DNA of 32,957 bases. Origin: Alphaproteobacteria bacterium (GTDB taxonomy: Bacteria; Pseudomonadota; Alphaproteobacteria; CAAGCB01; CAG-977). The translations under genes and the position numbers were made by a program. Each line of letters starts with the position of its first letter. Position 1 is the stretch's first letter. This document shows, one piece after another, positions 1-8,820 of the stretch. The stretch is from NCBI GenBank assembly GCA_017616015.1, contig JAFZYY010000021.1:1-32957 (forward strand), read 5' to 3'. The notes below the pieces were generated by a model. The model saw nothing but the letters and a program-made list of their open reading frames with translations, searched no databases and was not told where the DNA came from.

Positions 1-1
1 C

Positions 2-49
2 CTTTTTTCCGCAGAAAGTCAAAAATCAAGATTTTGACTTTCAAAAAAG
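2..49. terminator. Bidirectional terminator-like hairpin before the fibre genes
   Basis: An 11-bp perfect stem (14-24 pairs with 32-42, loop 25-31) is extended by a further 7 bp (2-8 with 43-49) after a 5-nt bulge at 9-13. The outer arms are T6 on the left and A6 on the right, so the structure could end transcription on either strand. It lies in the only non-coding stretch between the HNH gene at the window end and the first fibre gene, assuming the molecule is circular. Attenuation of late transcription is an inference. Confidence 0.5.
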
Positions 50-88
50 CCGAAAAAATGGGAAAAAATGACAAAAGGGGGCAAAGAA

Positions 89-1417
89 TTGAAAAACACG
101 ATTTTTTTAAATTCTGATTTTGGCTTTACCCTTTTGGAGTGCGAAGAGAACACGCTGGACGGCATTTGGTTACAATTCCACACAAACGAAGAGACAAGCC
201 AAGTTTTGCACGTCACAGCAAACGGCGAGACGATCACGGAAGCCCTTGCAAGTGATACCGATATACTGTACGAGCTGAACCAAGCGCAATGGGTTGACGG
301 CGGCGACACGGAAATTTATTTATCAAATTCCGGAGCCACAAGCGACACGATCACAATAACATTTTCGGCGTTGCCGGTTACAAGCTTTGCGCTTAACCGT
401 GTATCAAATACGGAATTTGTCGTTCAATTTCAAGGACAAGAGGAAGCCGGATCCGGCGGAAGCGGAAGCGGAAACGCGGGCGGCAGTAGTTTCGATTTTG
501 TCGAGACAATCCGGAACATCGGGTACCGGTTGTTAGACGAGCCTACATACGTTTCGGCGGCTTTTAATGCGCGGACCTTAAACGTTGAGCTAAAGTGGAC
601 GGACCCGGCAGACATTAACACGCTGGAGCCGGTACCGTGCGCATGGGCTGGCACCGTAGTTGTCCGGAAGCCGGACGCAGCACCCAAACACAGATGGGAC
701 GGCGTAATAGTTAAAGACAGCACAACCCGCAACCAATACGCTTCCGTTGCGTTGCAAGATAGCACTATTTTGCCCAACAAAACATATTTTTACGGCATTT
801 TTCCGTATCATATCGGGCTTGACGATTTGGACAACCCTATAAAGCATTATAGATATACAAAAGTTGTAAAAGTACAAACCGGCGAAGCCGAAACCGTTCA
901 AGTTCTTTTGAAGACTTCGGAAGAGCTTGTCACCGATTTAATTCAAGATTTGATATATTTTACTGGTGAAAGTTGGACTCCGAAATGGAAAATAGGCGAC
1001 ACTGGCACTTTGCACCCCGAATTGGATTATACATTGAACGTAAACACGGGCACTGCTTCGCTTTGCTTTTTAAATAACCCGTTCGGAAAAAGTGAAGCCA
1101 CAAAAATGTATATTGATATCGAGTGTGCGAACAGTAGCGTGTATGGCATGGCACCGAGATTAGCTTGCGGCATCGCTAAAAGAAAAGGCACAAGCGAAAG
1201 CGATAGTTGGTATGTTATTTACAATGACGCATGGACAACGTACCAGTTTGTACACGATGTTCCCGCCGGTTCGGGCGGTTTTCCGAGGACAAGGATTGAA
1301 ATATCACTTGACGCAGTTGAGGGCGATTTTTATATCGGTTTTGCGGCGCAGAATATACACGATGTAATTATCCGTGAAGTCAGCTTTGACGCGCCCGTTA
1401 TAGTAAAAGGGGGTTAA
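89..1417 (+). CDS. Tail/baseplate protein with FnIII-like module
   Basis: I place the start at TTG 89 because the ribosome site AAAAGGGGGC (74-83) lies just before it; the in-frame ATG at 68 would put that site inside the gene. The product is about 442 residues. The N-terminal 120 residues are beta-rich, a Gly/Ser-rich linker (GSGGSGSG) follows, then a fibronectin-III-like segment with WTDP and a tyrosine-rich YFYGIFPYH patch, and a C-terminal beta-rich part that could bind carbohydrate. This type normally follows a Gp37-like baseplate protein in siphophages of Bacillota and joins baseplate to fibre. Here it sits before the terminase. The exact family is uncertain. Confidence 0.6.
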   Translation: MKNTIFLNSDFGFTLLECEENTLDGIWLQFHTNEETSQVLHVTANGETITEALASDTDILYELNQAQWVDGGDTEIYLSNSGATSDTITITFSALPVTSFALNRVSNTEFVVQFQGQEEAGSGGSGSGNAGGSSFDFVETIRNIGYRLLDEPTYVSAAFNARTLNVELKWTDPADINTLEPVPCAWAGTVVVRKPDAAPKHRWDGVIVKDSTTRNQYASVALQDSTILPNKTYFYGIFPYHIGLDDLDNPIKHYRYTKVVKVQTGEAETVQVLLKTSEELVTDLIQDLIYFTGESWTPKWKIGDTGTLHPELDYTLNVNTGTASLCFLNNPFGKSEATKMYIDIECANSSVYGMAPRLACGIAKRKGTSESDSWYVIYNDAWTTYQFVHDVPAGSGGFPRTRIEISLDAVEGDFYIGFAAQNIHDVIIREVSFDAPVIVKGG

Positions 1418-1420
1418 TTT

Positions 1421-2020
1421 ATGGCGTGGAAGTTCGTGCAATATTTGGCCGGGAAGTTTAGGACGACCGACGCGTCAGAAGTGCAAAGCGACTGGACGCA
1501 GAACGACAGCGACGAGCCAAGCTATATAAAAAACAAGCCCGGCAATTTTACCGGCGCAACATCACAAAGTAACGGCGCGGCGGGATTTGTCCCGGCACCC
1601 ACAACAGCCGATCGGGCAAATTTTCTTTGCGGCAATGGAGCATGGATGCCAGCCGGCGGCGGGGGCGGTGGTTCAAGTCATAACTATTCTACATCGGAAC
1701 AAGTAGTAGGAACGTGGATTGATGGGAAGCCCGTGTATGAAAAAACTATTTATTACGCTGGCGGCGAAAATGGCACTATTAGCGTACCACACGGAATTTC
1801 AAATTTTAAAAGGCATATATCATTAGATGCAACCGCAAGCGATTCCGCTGGAGCATCATTTATGGCTCAATATACTTTGGCACGAATATCATCGGATGGC
1901 GTCAATGTTGGTATCTCATCGGTAACCGATTCTGCAATAGTATACTATGTTCCATCAGCATTTGGTAGCAGAATTGTAGATTTATACTTTGTCATTAGAT
2001 ATCTTAAAACCACCGACTAA
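1421..2020 (+). CDS. Phage tail fibre / receptor-binding-type protein
   Basis: This 199-residue protein starts 3 bases after the previous stop. It contains SDWTQNDSDEPSYIKNKP, a segment common to fibre proteins of gut Bacillota phages, then a Gly-rich region around FLCGNGAWMPAGGGGGG, and a beta-rich C-terminal domain beginning near YSTSEQVVGTWIDGKPVYEK. Such proteins form the distal fibre or the adaptor to it and usually decide host range. It is short for a fibre, so it may trimerise or rely on the upstream protein. Base composition drops in GC toward the 3' end, which may reflect exchange of the receptor-binding tip. Confidence 0.65.
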   Translation: MAWKFVQYLAGKFRTTDASEVQSDWTQNDSDEPSYIKNKPGNFTGATSQSNGAAGFVPAPTTADRANFLCGNGAWMPAGGGGGGSSHNYSTSEQVVGTWIDGKPVYEKTIYYAGGENGTISVPHGISNFKRHISLDATASDSAGASFMAQYTLARISSDGVNVGISSVTDSAIVYYVPSAFGSRIVDLYFVIRYLKTTD

Positions 2021-2065
2021 AGAAAACTCACAGTTTTTCAACAGTTTCCTTAAAATAAGTAGATT

Positions 2066-2350
2066 ATGACAGACGAAAAAACGCGGCAATTGCTGGAAGA
2101 GATCGAATTTTTAGAAGGGCAGCTTGTAGAGCTGAAAAAACACCCGTTTATCAAGATAAACCCCAAGGACCCGACGCAGCAGAAAGCGACACCGGCGGCC
2201 AAGTTATACAAGGACCTTTTACAGCAATACAACAACAGCCTTAAATTGCTTTTGAAAGCACAGGGCGCGTTGGAAGAGGAAGAAGAGACAAGCCCGCTCC
2301 GGCGCTGGCTTAACGAAAGAACGGCAAAAAATGACAATGTGGACGGCTGA
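2066..2350 (+). CDS. Short P27-family-like small terminase subunit
   Basis: The 94-residue protein has a Glu/Leu-rich helical N terminus, then KINPKDPTQQKATPAAKLYKDLLQQYNNSLKLLL and a C-terminal SPLRRWL tail, the pattern seen in the C-terminal half of P27-type TerS proteins. It lacks an obvious N-terminal helix-turn-helix. It overlaps the large terminase by 20 bases, which fits a TerS-TerL pair. No strong ribosome site is visible before ATG 2066, in contrast to most genes here. The 45 bases upstream contain a weak AAAACT/AGTTTT hairpin. A second TerS-like gene lies at 31736-32227. Confidence 0.6.
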   Translation: MTDEKTRQLLEEIEFLEGQLVELKKHPFIKINPKDPTQQKATPAAKLYKDLLQQYNNSLKLLLKAQGALEEEEETSPLRRWLNERTAKNDNVDG

Positions 2351-4040
2351 CAATTGTTATTTACTGGAATATTTGGGCCGCATTGAAACGGGCGAAATAA
2401 TCGCGGGGCAGGAGCTATGGCAAGAGCTTCGCAACCTTGCGGAAGACTTTAACAATGACGAGTATTATTACGACCGGACGGCGGCGCTTTTGCGGTTTGA
2501 TTTTATGGAGCATTGTGTACGGCTGACAAAAAGCCCGTTTTACAATCAGCCCATGAAATTAATGTTATGGCAAAAGGCTTTTATTGAAACGCTTTATAGT
2601 TTCAAAATGCGCCGGGAGTTGATCGACAACGGCAAAGAGATCGACCGTTTTAAAAGGGCGCTTTTGTTGATCGCACGAAAGAACGGCAAAAGCGAAACAT
2701 GCAGCGGGCTGGCAAATGCGGAATTTATCACCGGGAATGAGGGCGCGGACATTGTTTGCAGTTCAAACGACGACGCCCAAGCGTCGATCGTGTACGACGC
2801 AATCGACACAATGCGGATCCTTTACGACCCGCAAAGCATAGACACAAAGCGGAACCAGCGCTTTATTTTAAACAAAACGACCAACACGAAAATTTTTAAA
2901 CTTTCCGACCGCACCCGGAACAAAGAGGGGCGGAACATAGATTGGGCGATTTTGGACGAAGCGCACGAAATGACACAGAACACGATCGCCAAAAGCATAG
3001 AGCAAAGCCAAAGCGTCAAAGACAACCCCAAATTTATCGAGATCACGACCGAGGGCTTCGTGATTGACGGCTATCTTGACGACGAATTGAAAAAGGCGCG
3101 GGCGATCATCAACGGAGAGGACGACAGCATAAGCGGGCAACGTTTTCTGCCGTGGCTTTATACGCAAGACAGCGAAACGGAAATTTTTACAAACCCGCGG
3201 AGCTGGCAGAAATCTAATCCGACAATCGGAATTATAAAACGTTTCGATTATTTGGCCGAACAAGTCGACCTTGCGAAAAAATCAAAAGCCGACCGCATTT
3301 TCGTGCTTTCGAAAGACTTCAATTACAAGCAGAACGGCGCACAAAGCTGGCTTAATGTTGAAGACTATGACTACGGGGCAACGTATGACATTGAAGACTT
3401 TCGCGGTTGTTTTTGCGTCGGACATGTTGACCTTGCGGAGACTACCGACCTTGTTTGCGCGAAAGCGTTAATAATAAAGCCGAACGACAAAACGAAATAC
3501 ATTTTAACCATGTATTTTTTACCGGAAAGCAAGCTGCAGCTTGAAAACGACGACCACAACGCCGGGGCGCATTACAAAGAGTGGGCGCAAGCTGGATATA
3601 TCACAGTAAACGACGGCAACGAAGCGGATTTATCAAACGTGGCGGCATGGTTTTACAAGCTTTACAAAGAACACGGGATAAAGCTATATAAATGCGGCTA
3701 CGATCAGCGGTTCGCAAAAGAATGGCTTGCCGCAATGGAAGAATACGGCTGGACGAAAGCGGCCGGGGACGTCGAAATGATATACCAAAACGCCGAAACG
3801 CTTAATAATGCAATTTCGTTATGTGAAGCGGACTTCAAAAGCCATTTAATCAATTACAACGACAACCCCGTGGACAAGTGGAATCTTTCAAACGCTTGCT
3901 TGAAAGTAAACGAAAAGCGGCAAGCGTTGATAATAAAGACCGACAACGCCAAAAAGATCGACGGCGCCGTAACGCTGGCGAGTTTATACGAAATGTTTAG
4001 ACGTTATCGGAGCGACTTAAAAAAATTAGCTGGAGGCTAA
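2331..4040 (+). CDS. terL: Large terminase subunit (TerL)
   Basis: This 569-residue protein is the packaging ATPase and nuclease that cuts concatemers and drives DNA into the prohead. The Walker A-like motif ARKNGKS is at residues 115-121, Walker B WAILDEAHE at 205-213 and the coupling segment EITTEG at 237-242. The C-terminal nuclease shows an acidic residue in VGHVDLAE (near 367) and another in CGYDQRF. Length and motif order match HK97/P27-associated TerL (Terminase_1 type). It follows the small P27-like gene and is followed after 1 base by the portal, the usual order. Confidence 0.95.
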   Translation: MTMWTADNCYLLEYLGRIETGEIIAGQELWQELRNLAEDFNNDEYYYDRTAALLRFDFMEHCVRLTKSPFYNQPMKLMLWQKAFIETLYSFKMRRELIDNGKEIDRFKRALLLIARKNGKSETCSGLANAEFITGNEGADIVCSSNDDAQASIVYDAIDTMRILYDPQSIDTKRNQRFILNKTTNTKIFKLSDRTRNKEGRNIDWAILDEAHEMTQNTIAKSIEQSQSVKDNPKFIEITTEGFVIDGYLDDELKKARAIINGEDDSISGQRFLPWLYTQDSETEIFTNPRSWQKSNPTIGIIKRFDYLAEQVDLAKKSKADRIFVLSKDFNYKQNGAQSWLNVEDYDYGATYDIEDFRGCFCVGHVDLAETTDLVCAKALIIKPNDKTKYILTMYFLPESKLQLENDDHNAGAHYKEWAQAGYITVNDGNEADLSNVAAWFYKLYKEHGIKLYKCGYDQRFAKEWLAAMEEYGWTKAAGDVEMIYQNAETLNNAISLCEADFKSHLINYNDNPVDKWNLSNACLKVNEKRQALIIKTDNAKKIDGAVTLASLYEMFRRYRSDLKKLAGG

Positions 4041-4041
4041 A

Positions 4042-5298
4042 ATGGGACTTTTTGACAGACTTTTTAAACGTGCGCCGAAAAATGCGAGCTTTGCGCCCAT
4101 GATGAATGGCTGGCTGCCGATTTACTCGCAGTTTGGCACGAACATTTACGCAAGCGACGTAGTGCAACAGGCGCTAAAGTGCATAGTTGACGAATTTAAA
4201 AAGTTGATACCGACGCACGTGCGCACAACAGGGGCAGACCCGATCCCGGTTAGCGGAAATTTGCAAGAAGTATTAAACGACCCGAACCCGCTAATGACAA
4301 CCAGCGAATTTTTAGAGAAAACGGCGTGGCTTTTGCTTTTGAATTATAACGCGTTTATCATACCGACCTATTACACGTGGATAGACGAAAAGACAGGAGC
4401 CGAACGCAGACGCTACGAAAGCCTGTACCCGATTAAACCAACCCAGGTCGACTTTATAGAAGACGCGAGCGGCAAGCTTTTCGTAACATTTTGGTTTGAG
4501 AACGCCGAAAAAACAACGATCGCATACGACGATGTAATACACATAAAATATAATTACAGCGTTTCGCAGTATATGGGCGGAAACGAGTGCGGGCAACCCG
4601 ATCACACCGCATTGCTTCAAACGCTGGAATTAAACAAGACCTTGCTTTCCGGCATAGCCAAAGCCATGAAAGCAAGCTACGCCGTAAACGGCGTTGTTAA
4701 ATACAACACCTTAATGGACGACGGAAAGACGGCCGCGGCGCTGGCAGAATTGGAACGCAAGCTGCAGAACAATGAAAGCGGATTCTTGCCGCTGGATTTA
4801 AAAGCGGACTTTACACCGTTACAGCATACCAGCCAAATAGTTGACGGCGAAACGCTGAAATTTATCGACGAAAAGATACTCCGTAATTGGGGCGTTCCGC
4901 TGGCAATACTCACCGGAGACTTCAACAAAGAACAGTACGAAGCGTTCTACCAAAAGGCGCTGGAACCGCTTGTAATTTCAACATCGCAGGCATTTACAAA
5001 AAAGCTTTTTACGAAGCGCGAGAAAGCGTTCGGCAATGCGATTAAGTTATATCCCAAAGATTTAATTTTTATGAGCATAAGCCAAACGCTGGAAATGATA
5101 AATATATTATCACCGACCGGGGCGCTATTTGAGAACGAAAAGCGCGTGGCGTTAGGATTGAAGCCGCTGCCGGAATTAGAGGGCAAGCGTTATATGAGCT
5201 TGAATTGGATTGACGCAAACAACGCGGCACAGTATCAGACCGGGGCAAACGTAAGCATTGACGTTGTGGACGAAAACAAAGAAGAAAGCGAGGTCTAA
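4042..5298 (+). CDS. HK97-type portal protein
   Basis: The 418-residue product matches the HK97-type portal family: the N-terminal region with YASDVVQQALKCIVDEFKKL, the wing/stem segment around DDVIHIKYNYS, and the late motif KFIDEKILRNWGVPLAILTG followed by a helix with FYQKALEPL. Portals form the dodecameric ring through which DNA enters and to which the tail connector docks. It lies between the large terminase and the protease/capsid pair as expected. Confidence 0.93.
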   Translation: MGLFDRLFKRAPKNASFAPMMNGWLPIYSQFGTNIYASDVVQQALKCIVDEFKKLIPTHVRTTGADPIPVSGNLQEVLNDPNPLMTTSEFLEKTAWLLLLNYNAFIIPTYYTWIDEKTGAERRRYESLYPIKPTQVDFIEDASGKLFVTFWFENAEKTTIAYDDVIHIKYNYSVSQYMGGNECGQPDHTALLQTLELNKTLLSGIAKAMKASYAVNGVVKYNTLMDDGKTAAALAELERKLQNNESGFLPLDLKADFTPLQHTSQIVDGETLKFIDEKILRNWGVPLAILTGDFNKEQYEAFYQKALEPLVISTSQAFTKKLFTKREKAFGNAIKLYPKDLIFMSISQTLEMINILSPTGALFENEKRVALGLKPLPELEGKRYMSLNWIDANNAAQYQTGANVSIDVVDENKEESEV

Positions 5299-5301
5299 AC
5301 A

Positions 5302-5535
5302 ATGGCAGACGAAAGCACAGCACAGAGCAGAAACGAACAGATACTACAGGATACAATCGACGGCGTGGAGTACACAGACCCGCCGCAAAGCCGGATAGAA
5401 GCACTATTGGTAGAGCTTAACGGAATTTTAGGCGGAAAGCTGCCGGAAGCGCCGGACGACGAGGGCGCGTACGTTTTAACGTGTACCGTTGACGACAAGG
5501 GCGCCGCTACATACAGTTGGGAAAGCACAACATAA
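5302..5535 (+). CDS. Small head-region protein, fibre-like C terminus
   Basis: A 77-residue acidic protein lying between portal and protease. The C-terminal half (PDDEGAYVLTCTVDDKGAATYSWES) has the pattern of short phage head-fibre-type proteins, resembling the one at 7541-7756 in layout. No catalytic motif is visible. It may be a capsid accessory or fibre protein; the assignment is by context and resemblance only. Confidence 0.55.
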   Translation: MADESTAQSRNEQILQDTIDGVEYTDPPQSRIEALLVELNGILGGKLPEAPDDEGAYVLTCTVDDKGAATYSWESTT

Positions 5536-5549
5536 AGGGGGACAAGATC

Positions 5550-6215
5550 ATGCCGGACTTCACAAAAGTAAAACCATTTGAAACAAGGGAATTTTGTTTT
5601 GACGTACGTGCAGCGCTGGACGAAAAGCGCGGCGCGATCATCACAGGCCAGCCGATAGTGTACGGCGATACATACGACGTGGGCGGCGAGTGGCGCGAGA
5701 CGATCGACCGCGGCGCACTTGATAGCACGGACTTGACCGACGTGCGGTTCCTTGTGAACCATGACACCCGGAGCATACCGCTTGCAAGATCGCGCCGAAA
5801 TAACGGCGGAAATAATACCATGCAAATGACCGTGAACGAATCCGGGCTGATCCTTGATTGGGTAAGCCTTGACGTTGAGAATAACGCGGACGCGAAAGCG
5901 CTTTATAGTGCCGTACAGCGCGGCGACATTTCGGGCATGAGTTTCGGCTTTTTGATCGGGGACGAGCGTTGGGACGATTTGGACAGCGACCTACCCACAA
6001 GGCACATTTTACGCATTGATACCGTTATAGAGGTTAGCGCCGTAACGTTTCCGGCGTACACCGCTACAACCATAAACGCACGCGACAAGGCGGCGCTGGA
6101 GAGCGCCCGGCATGCGCTGGAGAGCGCCCGGCAGTCAAGAGCGAAAGCGCTGGAGAGCGCTTGCAACCCGTTGGAGCTTGAAAAAGCACGTTTTGAGTTT
6201 TTATCAAAATTTTAA
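5550..6215 (+). CDS. HK97-family prohead protease
   Basis: I use ATG 5550, which is preceded by AAAGGGGGAC; the in-frame ATG at 5517 lies inside the previous gene. The 221-residue protein is the maturation protease (peptidase family U35 type) that removes the N-terminal delta region of the capsid protein. The likely catalytic His is in FLVNHDTRSIPLAR (H71), the Ser in ISGMSFGF (S131), and a Glu in IEVSAVTFPAY. The C-terminal tail carries three ALESA repeats encoded by repeated hairpin-forming DNA. Confidence 0.93.
   Translation: MPDFTKVKPFETREFCFDVRAALDEKRGAIITGQPIVYGDTYDVGGEWRETIDRGALDSTDLTDVRFLVNHDTRSIPLARSRRNNGGNNTMQMTVNESGLILDWVSLDVENNADAKALYSAVQRGDISGMSFGFLIGDERWDDLDSDLPTRHILRIDTVIEVSAVTFPAYTATTINARDKAALESARHALESARQSRAKALESACNPLELEKARFEFLSKF
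6093..6160 (+). repeat. Three hairpin-forming repeats in the protease 3' end
   Basis: The 14-mer GCGCTGGAGAGCGC occurs at 6093-6106, 6114-6127 and 6147-6160. Each copy is self-complementary (GCGCT/AGCGC around GGAG) and encodes ALESA. The tail looks like recent local duplication of a short helical segment. Confidence 0.8.
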
Positions 6216-6232
6216 CAAGGAGATTAAAAACC

Positions 6233-7522
6233 ATGAGAAAAAAATTTCTTGAAAAGAAGCTTGCAAAGCTTCAGAGCAAGCTGGCCGAGATCAGAAGCAA
6301 GGTACAGACCAGCACCGACGCTGCAGAAGTCAGAGAGTTGACAGCACGCGCGGAAGAGATCAACGACGAAATCAGCGACATTAACGAAGAGCTTGCCGCG
6401 ATCGCAGAGGAAGAGCAGCAGAGGGCAGCAGAGCAGCAGACCGAGACACGCGACGCCGTGCCCGCAAGTGCTACGCTTATCAACCCTATACAGAACAGCG
6501 GCGCAAGCTTCACAGTTGGCGAGCAGAGAAGCAACGACGACCCGTTCGCAACCATGGAATACAGAATGGCGTTCAAGAAGTTCGTACAGACCGGAACCCC
6601 GATCCCGTCACAGTATGAGCAGAGACAGGACGCCGCAAACTCACAGAGTTTAGGCGCAACGATTCCTACAACGCTTTTAAACGAGCTTGTAAACGAAATC
6701 CGCAAAGTTTACGGCAATCTTTACGCAAAGACCCGCAAGCTTAACATACAGGGCGGCGTAAAGATCCCTGTTGGTAAATTACAGGCCACCTTTAAGTGGA
6801 TAAGCGAAAAGACCGTAAGCCCGAGACAGGACGGCGGCACAACAGAAACCGTTGAATTTTCGTATAACGTTGGCGAGATCAGAGTGGCGCAGACCCTTTT
6901 GGCTTCAATCGTATCGCTTGACCTTTTCGAACGCGAAGTCGTAACGATCATGATGAAAGCCTTTTTACAGGCAATGGACACCGGAATCGTTAAAGGAACC
7001 GGAAACGGGCAGCTTTTGGGAATCCTTAACGACAGCCGCATACCCGCTGGCAATGTTATCAGCATGACCGCCGCAGACATGAGCAATTGGACGAAGTGGC
7101 GCACAAAGTTCTTTGCGAAGCTGCCTTTAGGCTATCGTTCCGGTTCGTTCATTTTCCCGCTTTCGACCGTTGAGACCTACCTTGAAACAATGGCAGACAG
7201 CAACAATAACCCCATTTTCAGACAGGCAACCGGGCTGGAAGTAAACGACGGCGACGCAGTTGCACCCAACGGCAGATTTTTTGGCCGTGCGATCGACCTT
7301 GTTGAAACGGACATTTTGCCCGATTTTGACACCGCGAACGCTAACGACGTAATCGGCATTTTCTGGCAGCCGGAAGAGTACGCGATCAATTCCAACATGC
7401 AGTTCGGAATGAAGCGCTACTTTGACGAAGAGACTAACGAGTGGGTAAACAAGGCGCTTGTTATCGTTGACGGCAAGCTGGTAAATCCCGAGGGCGTATT
7501 CCTTATCAAGAAATCATCTTGA
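6233..7522 (+). CDS. Major capsid protein, HK97 fold
   Basis: The 429-residue protein starts after AAGGAG. Residues 1-75 are a charged coiled coil (KKLAKLQSKLAEIRSKV onward) typical of the scaffold-like delta domain, followed by a low-complexity linker where the protease would cut, probably near residue 100-120. The mature part begins around SLGATIPTTLLNEL and contains the features of the HK97 fold family, including GTGNGQLLGILN and the late FWQPEEYAINSNMQFGMKRYFDE segment. It directly follows the protease. Confidence 0.95.
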   Translation: MRKKFLEKKLAKLQSKLAEIRSKVQTSTDAAEVRELTARAEEINDEISDINEELAAIAEEEQQRAAEQQTETRDAVPASATLINPIQNSGASFTVGEQRSNDDPFATMEYRMAFKKFVQTGTPIPSQYEQRQDAANSQSLGATIPTTLLNELVNEIRKVYGNLYAKTRKLNIQGGVKIPVGKLQATFKWISEKTVSPRQDGGTTETVEFSYNVGEIRVAQTLLASIVSLDLFEREVVTIMMKAFLQAMDTGIVKGTGNGQLLGILNDSRIPAGNVISMTAADMSNWTKWRTKFFAKLPLGYRSGSFIFPLSTVETYLETMADSNNNPIFRQATGLEVNDGDAVAPNGRFFGRAIDLVETDILPDFDTANANDVIGIFWQPEEYAINSNMQFGMKRYFDEETNEWVNKALVIVDGKLVNPEGVFLIKKSS

Positions 7523-7540
7523 TGAAAGGGGGCGCGCATT

Positions 7541-7756
7541 ATGACAAATGTTGAAGCATTAAAAGCCCTTTACGTTGCAATGGGCGGCGACGCGGACGAC
7601 GTTGCGAACGTATCGCTGACCGCTGACATGATCGCGGCAATTGCAACCGTTCTGCCCAAAGATACGGCATATTTGCCCGAAGTTGACGCGACCAACAATG
7701 GCGACGTTTTAACGGTAAAAGAGGGCAAGTGGCAGGCGGTAACGCCCGCACCTTAA
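7541..7756 (+). CDS. Short head-fibre-like protein
   Basis: The 71-residue acidic protein ends with LPEVDATNNGDVLTVKEGKWQAV, a pattern common in phi29-type head fibre (Phage_fiber_2-like) proteins of gut phages. It lies directly downstream of the capsid gene with its own GGGGGCGCGC ribosome site, so a role on the capsid surface is likely. The assignment is by pattern and place. Confidence 0.6.
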   Translation: MTNVEALKALYVAMGGDADDVANVSLTADMIAAIATVLPKDTAYLPEVDATNNGDVLTVKEGKWQAVTPAP

Positions 7757-7780
7757 AAACACACAGGAGGATAAAACACC

Positions 7781-8149
7781 ATGATTAACGCTAACAAGAT
7801 CGTACCCGTTACGAAAAGCGATTTACTTTCAATCTATGCAAACGCCGCCATTTTAGGCGGATCAACCGTCACCAAGCTGGCAGCGTCAGCACCCGGCGAG
7901 TTTACCGTTGCGGCGAGCATTTCAACAACATGGGGCATTGCCGCCGAACCGCTGAAAAAGCTTAATTTCGGCGCAAGCGCAAGCGCTGGCACCGTTGTAT
8001 TTATCCCGGACTATGACTACGAGGGATTTTATATCAACGGCACATTTGAGGAACCCGCGGACGGTTCCGACGACGTAGACGCAAACGGCGCGGAGCTTTA
8101 CAAGGCCGTGCTTTCAAGCGGAGACATCACAATTACAAAGCTTTATTGA
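7781..8149 (+). CDS. Probable capsid decoration or head accessory protein
   Basis: The 122-residue protein has a strong AGGAGG site. It is rich in Ala, Ser, Gly and Thr with alternating beta strands (EFTVAASISTTWGIA, GTVVFIPDYDYEGFYING) and no catalytic motif. Small beta-rich proteins at this position are often capsid decoration or head-stabilising proteins. I do not recognise a named family. Confidence 0.5.
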   Translation: MINANKIVPVTKSDLLSIYANAAILGGSTVTKLAASAPGEFTVAASISTTWGIAAEPLKKLNFGASASAGTVVFIPDYDYEGFYINGTFEEPADGSDDVDANGAELYKAVLSSGDITITKLY

Positions 8150-8211
8150 TCGGCTTAAGATTCCAATTTGTTCTCCTTAATCCATAAATTCACACAATCG
8201 GGGGCGACACT

Positions 8212-8466
8212 ATGACACAGGCACAAATGTTGGCGGGCGTAAAAGACGCTTTAGGCATTGGCGGAACGTACCAAGACAACACAATCACGCAGTACATTGA
8301 CGAAGTAATGGACTACTTAAAAGGCGCTGGCGTTGATACCAGCGACGTGAGACCGGGGCTTGTGGCGCGTGGCGTGTCCGATTTGTGGAATTATGGCACG
8401 GGAACGGGGAAGCTTTCCGAATACTTCATGCAGCGGGCAACCCAAATGAGTTATAAGGGGGCATAA
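8212..8466 (+). CDS. Head-tail connector, gp6-like
   Basis: The 84-residue mostly helical protein starts MTQAQMLAGVKDALGI and has the compact helical pattern (TQYIDEVMDYLKGAGV, then GLVARGVSDLWNYG) of HK97 gp6-type adaptor proteins that bind under the portal. It is the first gene of the connector block and is followed 2 bases later by the head-closure candidate. A 62-base non-coding gap precedes it, with no promoter I can support. Confidence 0.7.
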   Translation: MTQAQMLAGVKDALGIGGTYQDNTITQYIDEVMDYLKGAGVDTSDVRPGLVARGVSDLWNYGTGTGKLSEYFMQRATQMSYKGA

Positions 8467-8468
8467 AT

Positions 8469-8816
8469 ATGGCGGAATACAAACCACAGGCGCCGTTTTC
8501 GGTTCCGTTCAAGATCAGCACACCGACCGTTGCGACGGTTAAAGGCGTACCGACCAAGACATACACCGACGGCGAGACCGTATATTTCGGCACCTTTAGA
8601 ACATTTGGCGGCACCGAAAGCACGAAAGACGGACTTTATAGCGTTATAGACACGGCAACGCTTGAAACATGGTACACGCCTGTTTTAAAGGCGGATTGTC
8701 GCGTGAATTTGCTGGAAAGCGGCGAAGTTTACGAAGTAGTTGGAACGCCGGAAGACATACAAAAGCGGCACCAATACATGAAAGCACGTTTACAAGCCGT
8801 TAAAGGGGGCGCTTGA
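8469..8816 (+). CDS. Head closure / head-tail joining protein
   Basis: The 115-residue beta-rich protein has the form of phage head-closure (stopper) proteins: an N-terminal strand pair, the GTFRTFGGTES segment, a central ADCRVNLLESGEVYEVVGTPEDI and a short terminal helix. Such proteins plug the portal after packaging and dock the tail. The call rests on pattern plus position between gp6-like and gp10-like genes. Confidence 0.65.
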   Translation: MAEYKPQAPFSVPFKISTPTVATVKGVPTKTYTDGETVYFGTFRTFGGTESTKDGLYSVIDTATLETWYTPVLKADCRVNLLESGEVYEVVGTPEDIQKRHQYMKARLQAVKGGA

Positions 8817-8820
8817 CACA

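Noticed and set aside
430-780. Open frame of 116 codons on the minus strand
   Set aside because: It is the antisense shadow of the tail protein gene, has no ribosome site and a composition typical of a reversed coding strand. The same applies to other long minus-strand frames in 2868-3263, 12113-12746 and 30794-31450.
8150-8211. Possible promoter before the connector genes
   Set aside because: The 62-base gap has no convincing -35/-10 pair or hairpin; it is probably just a leader.
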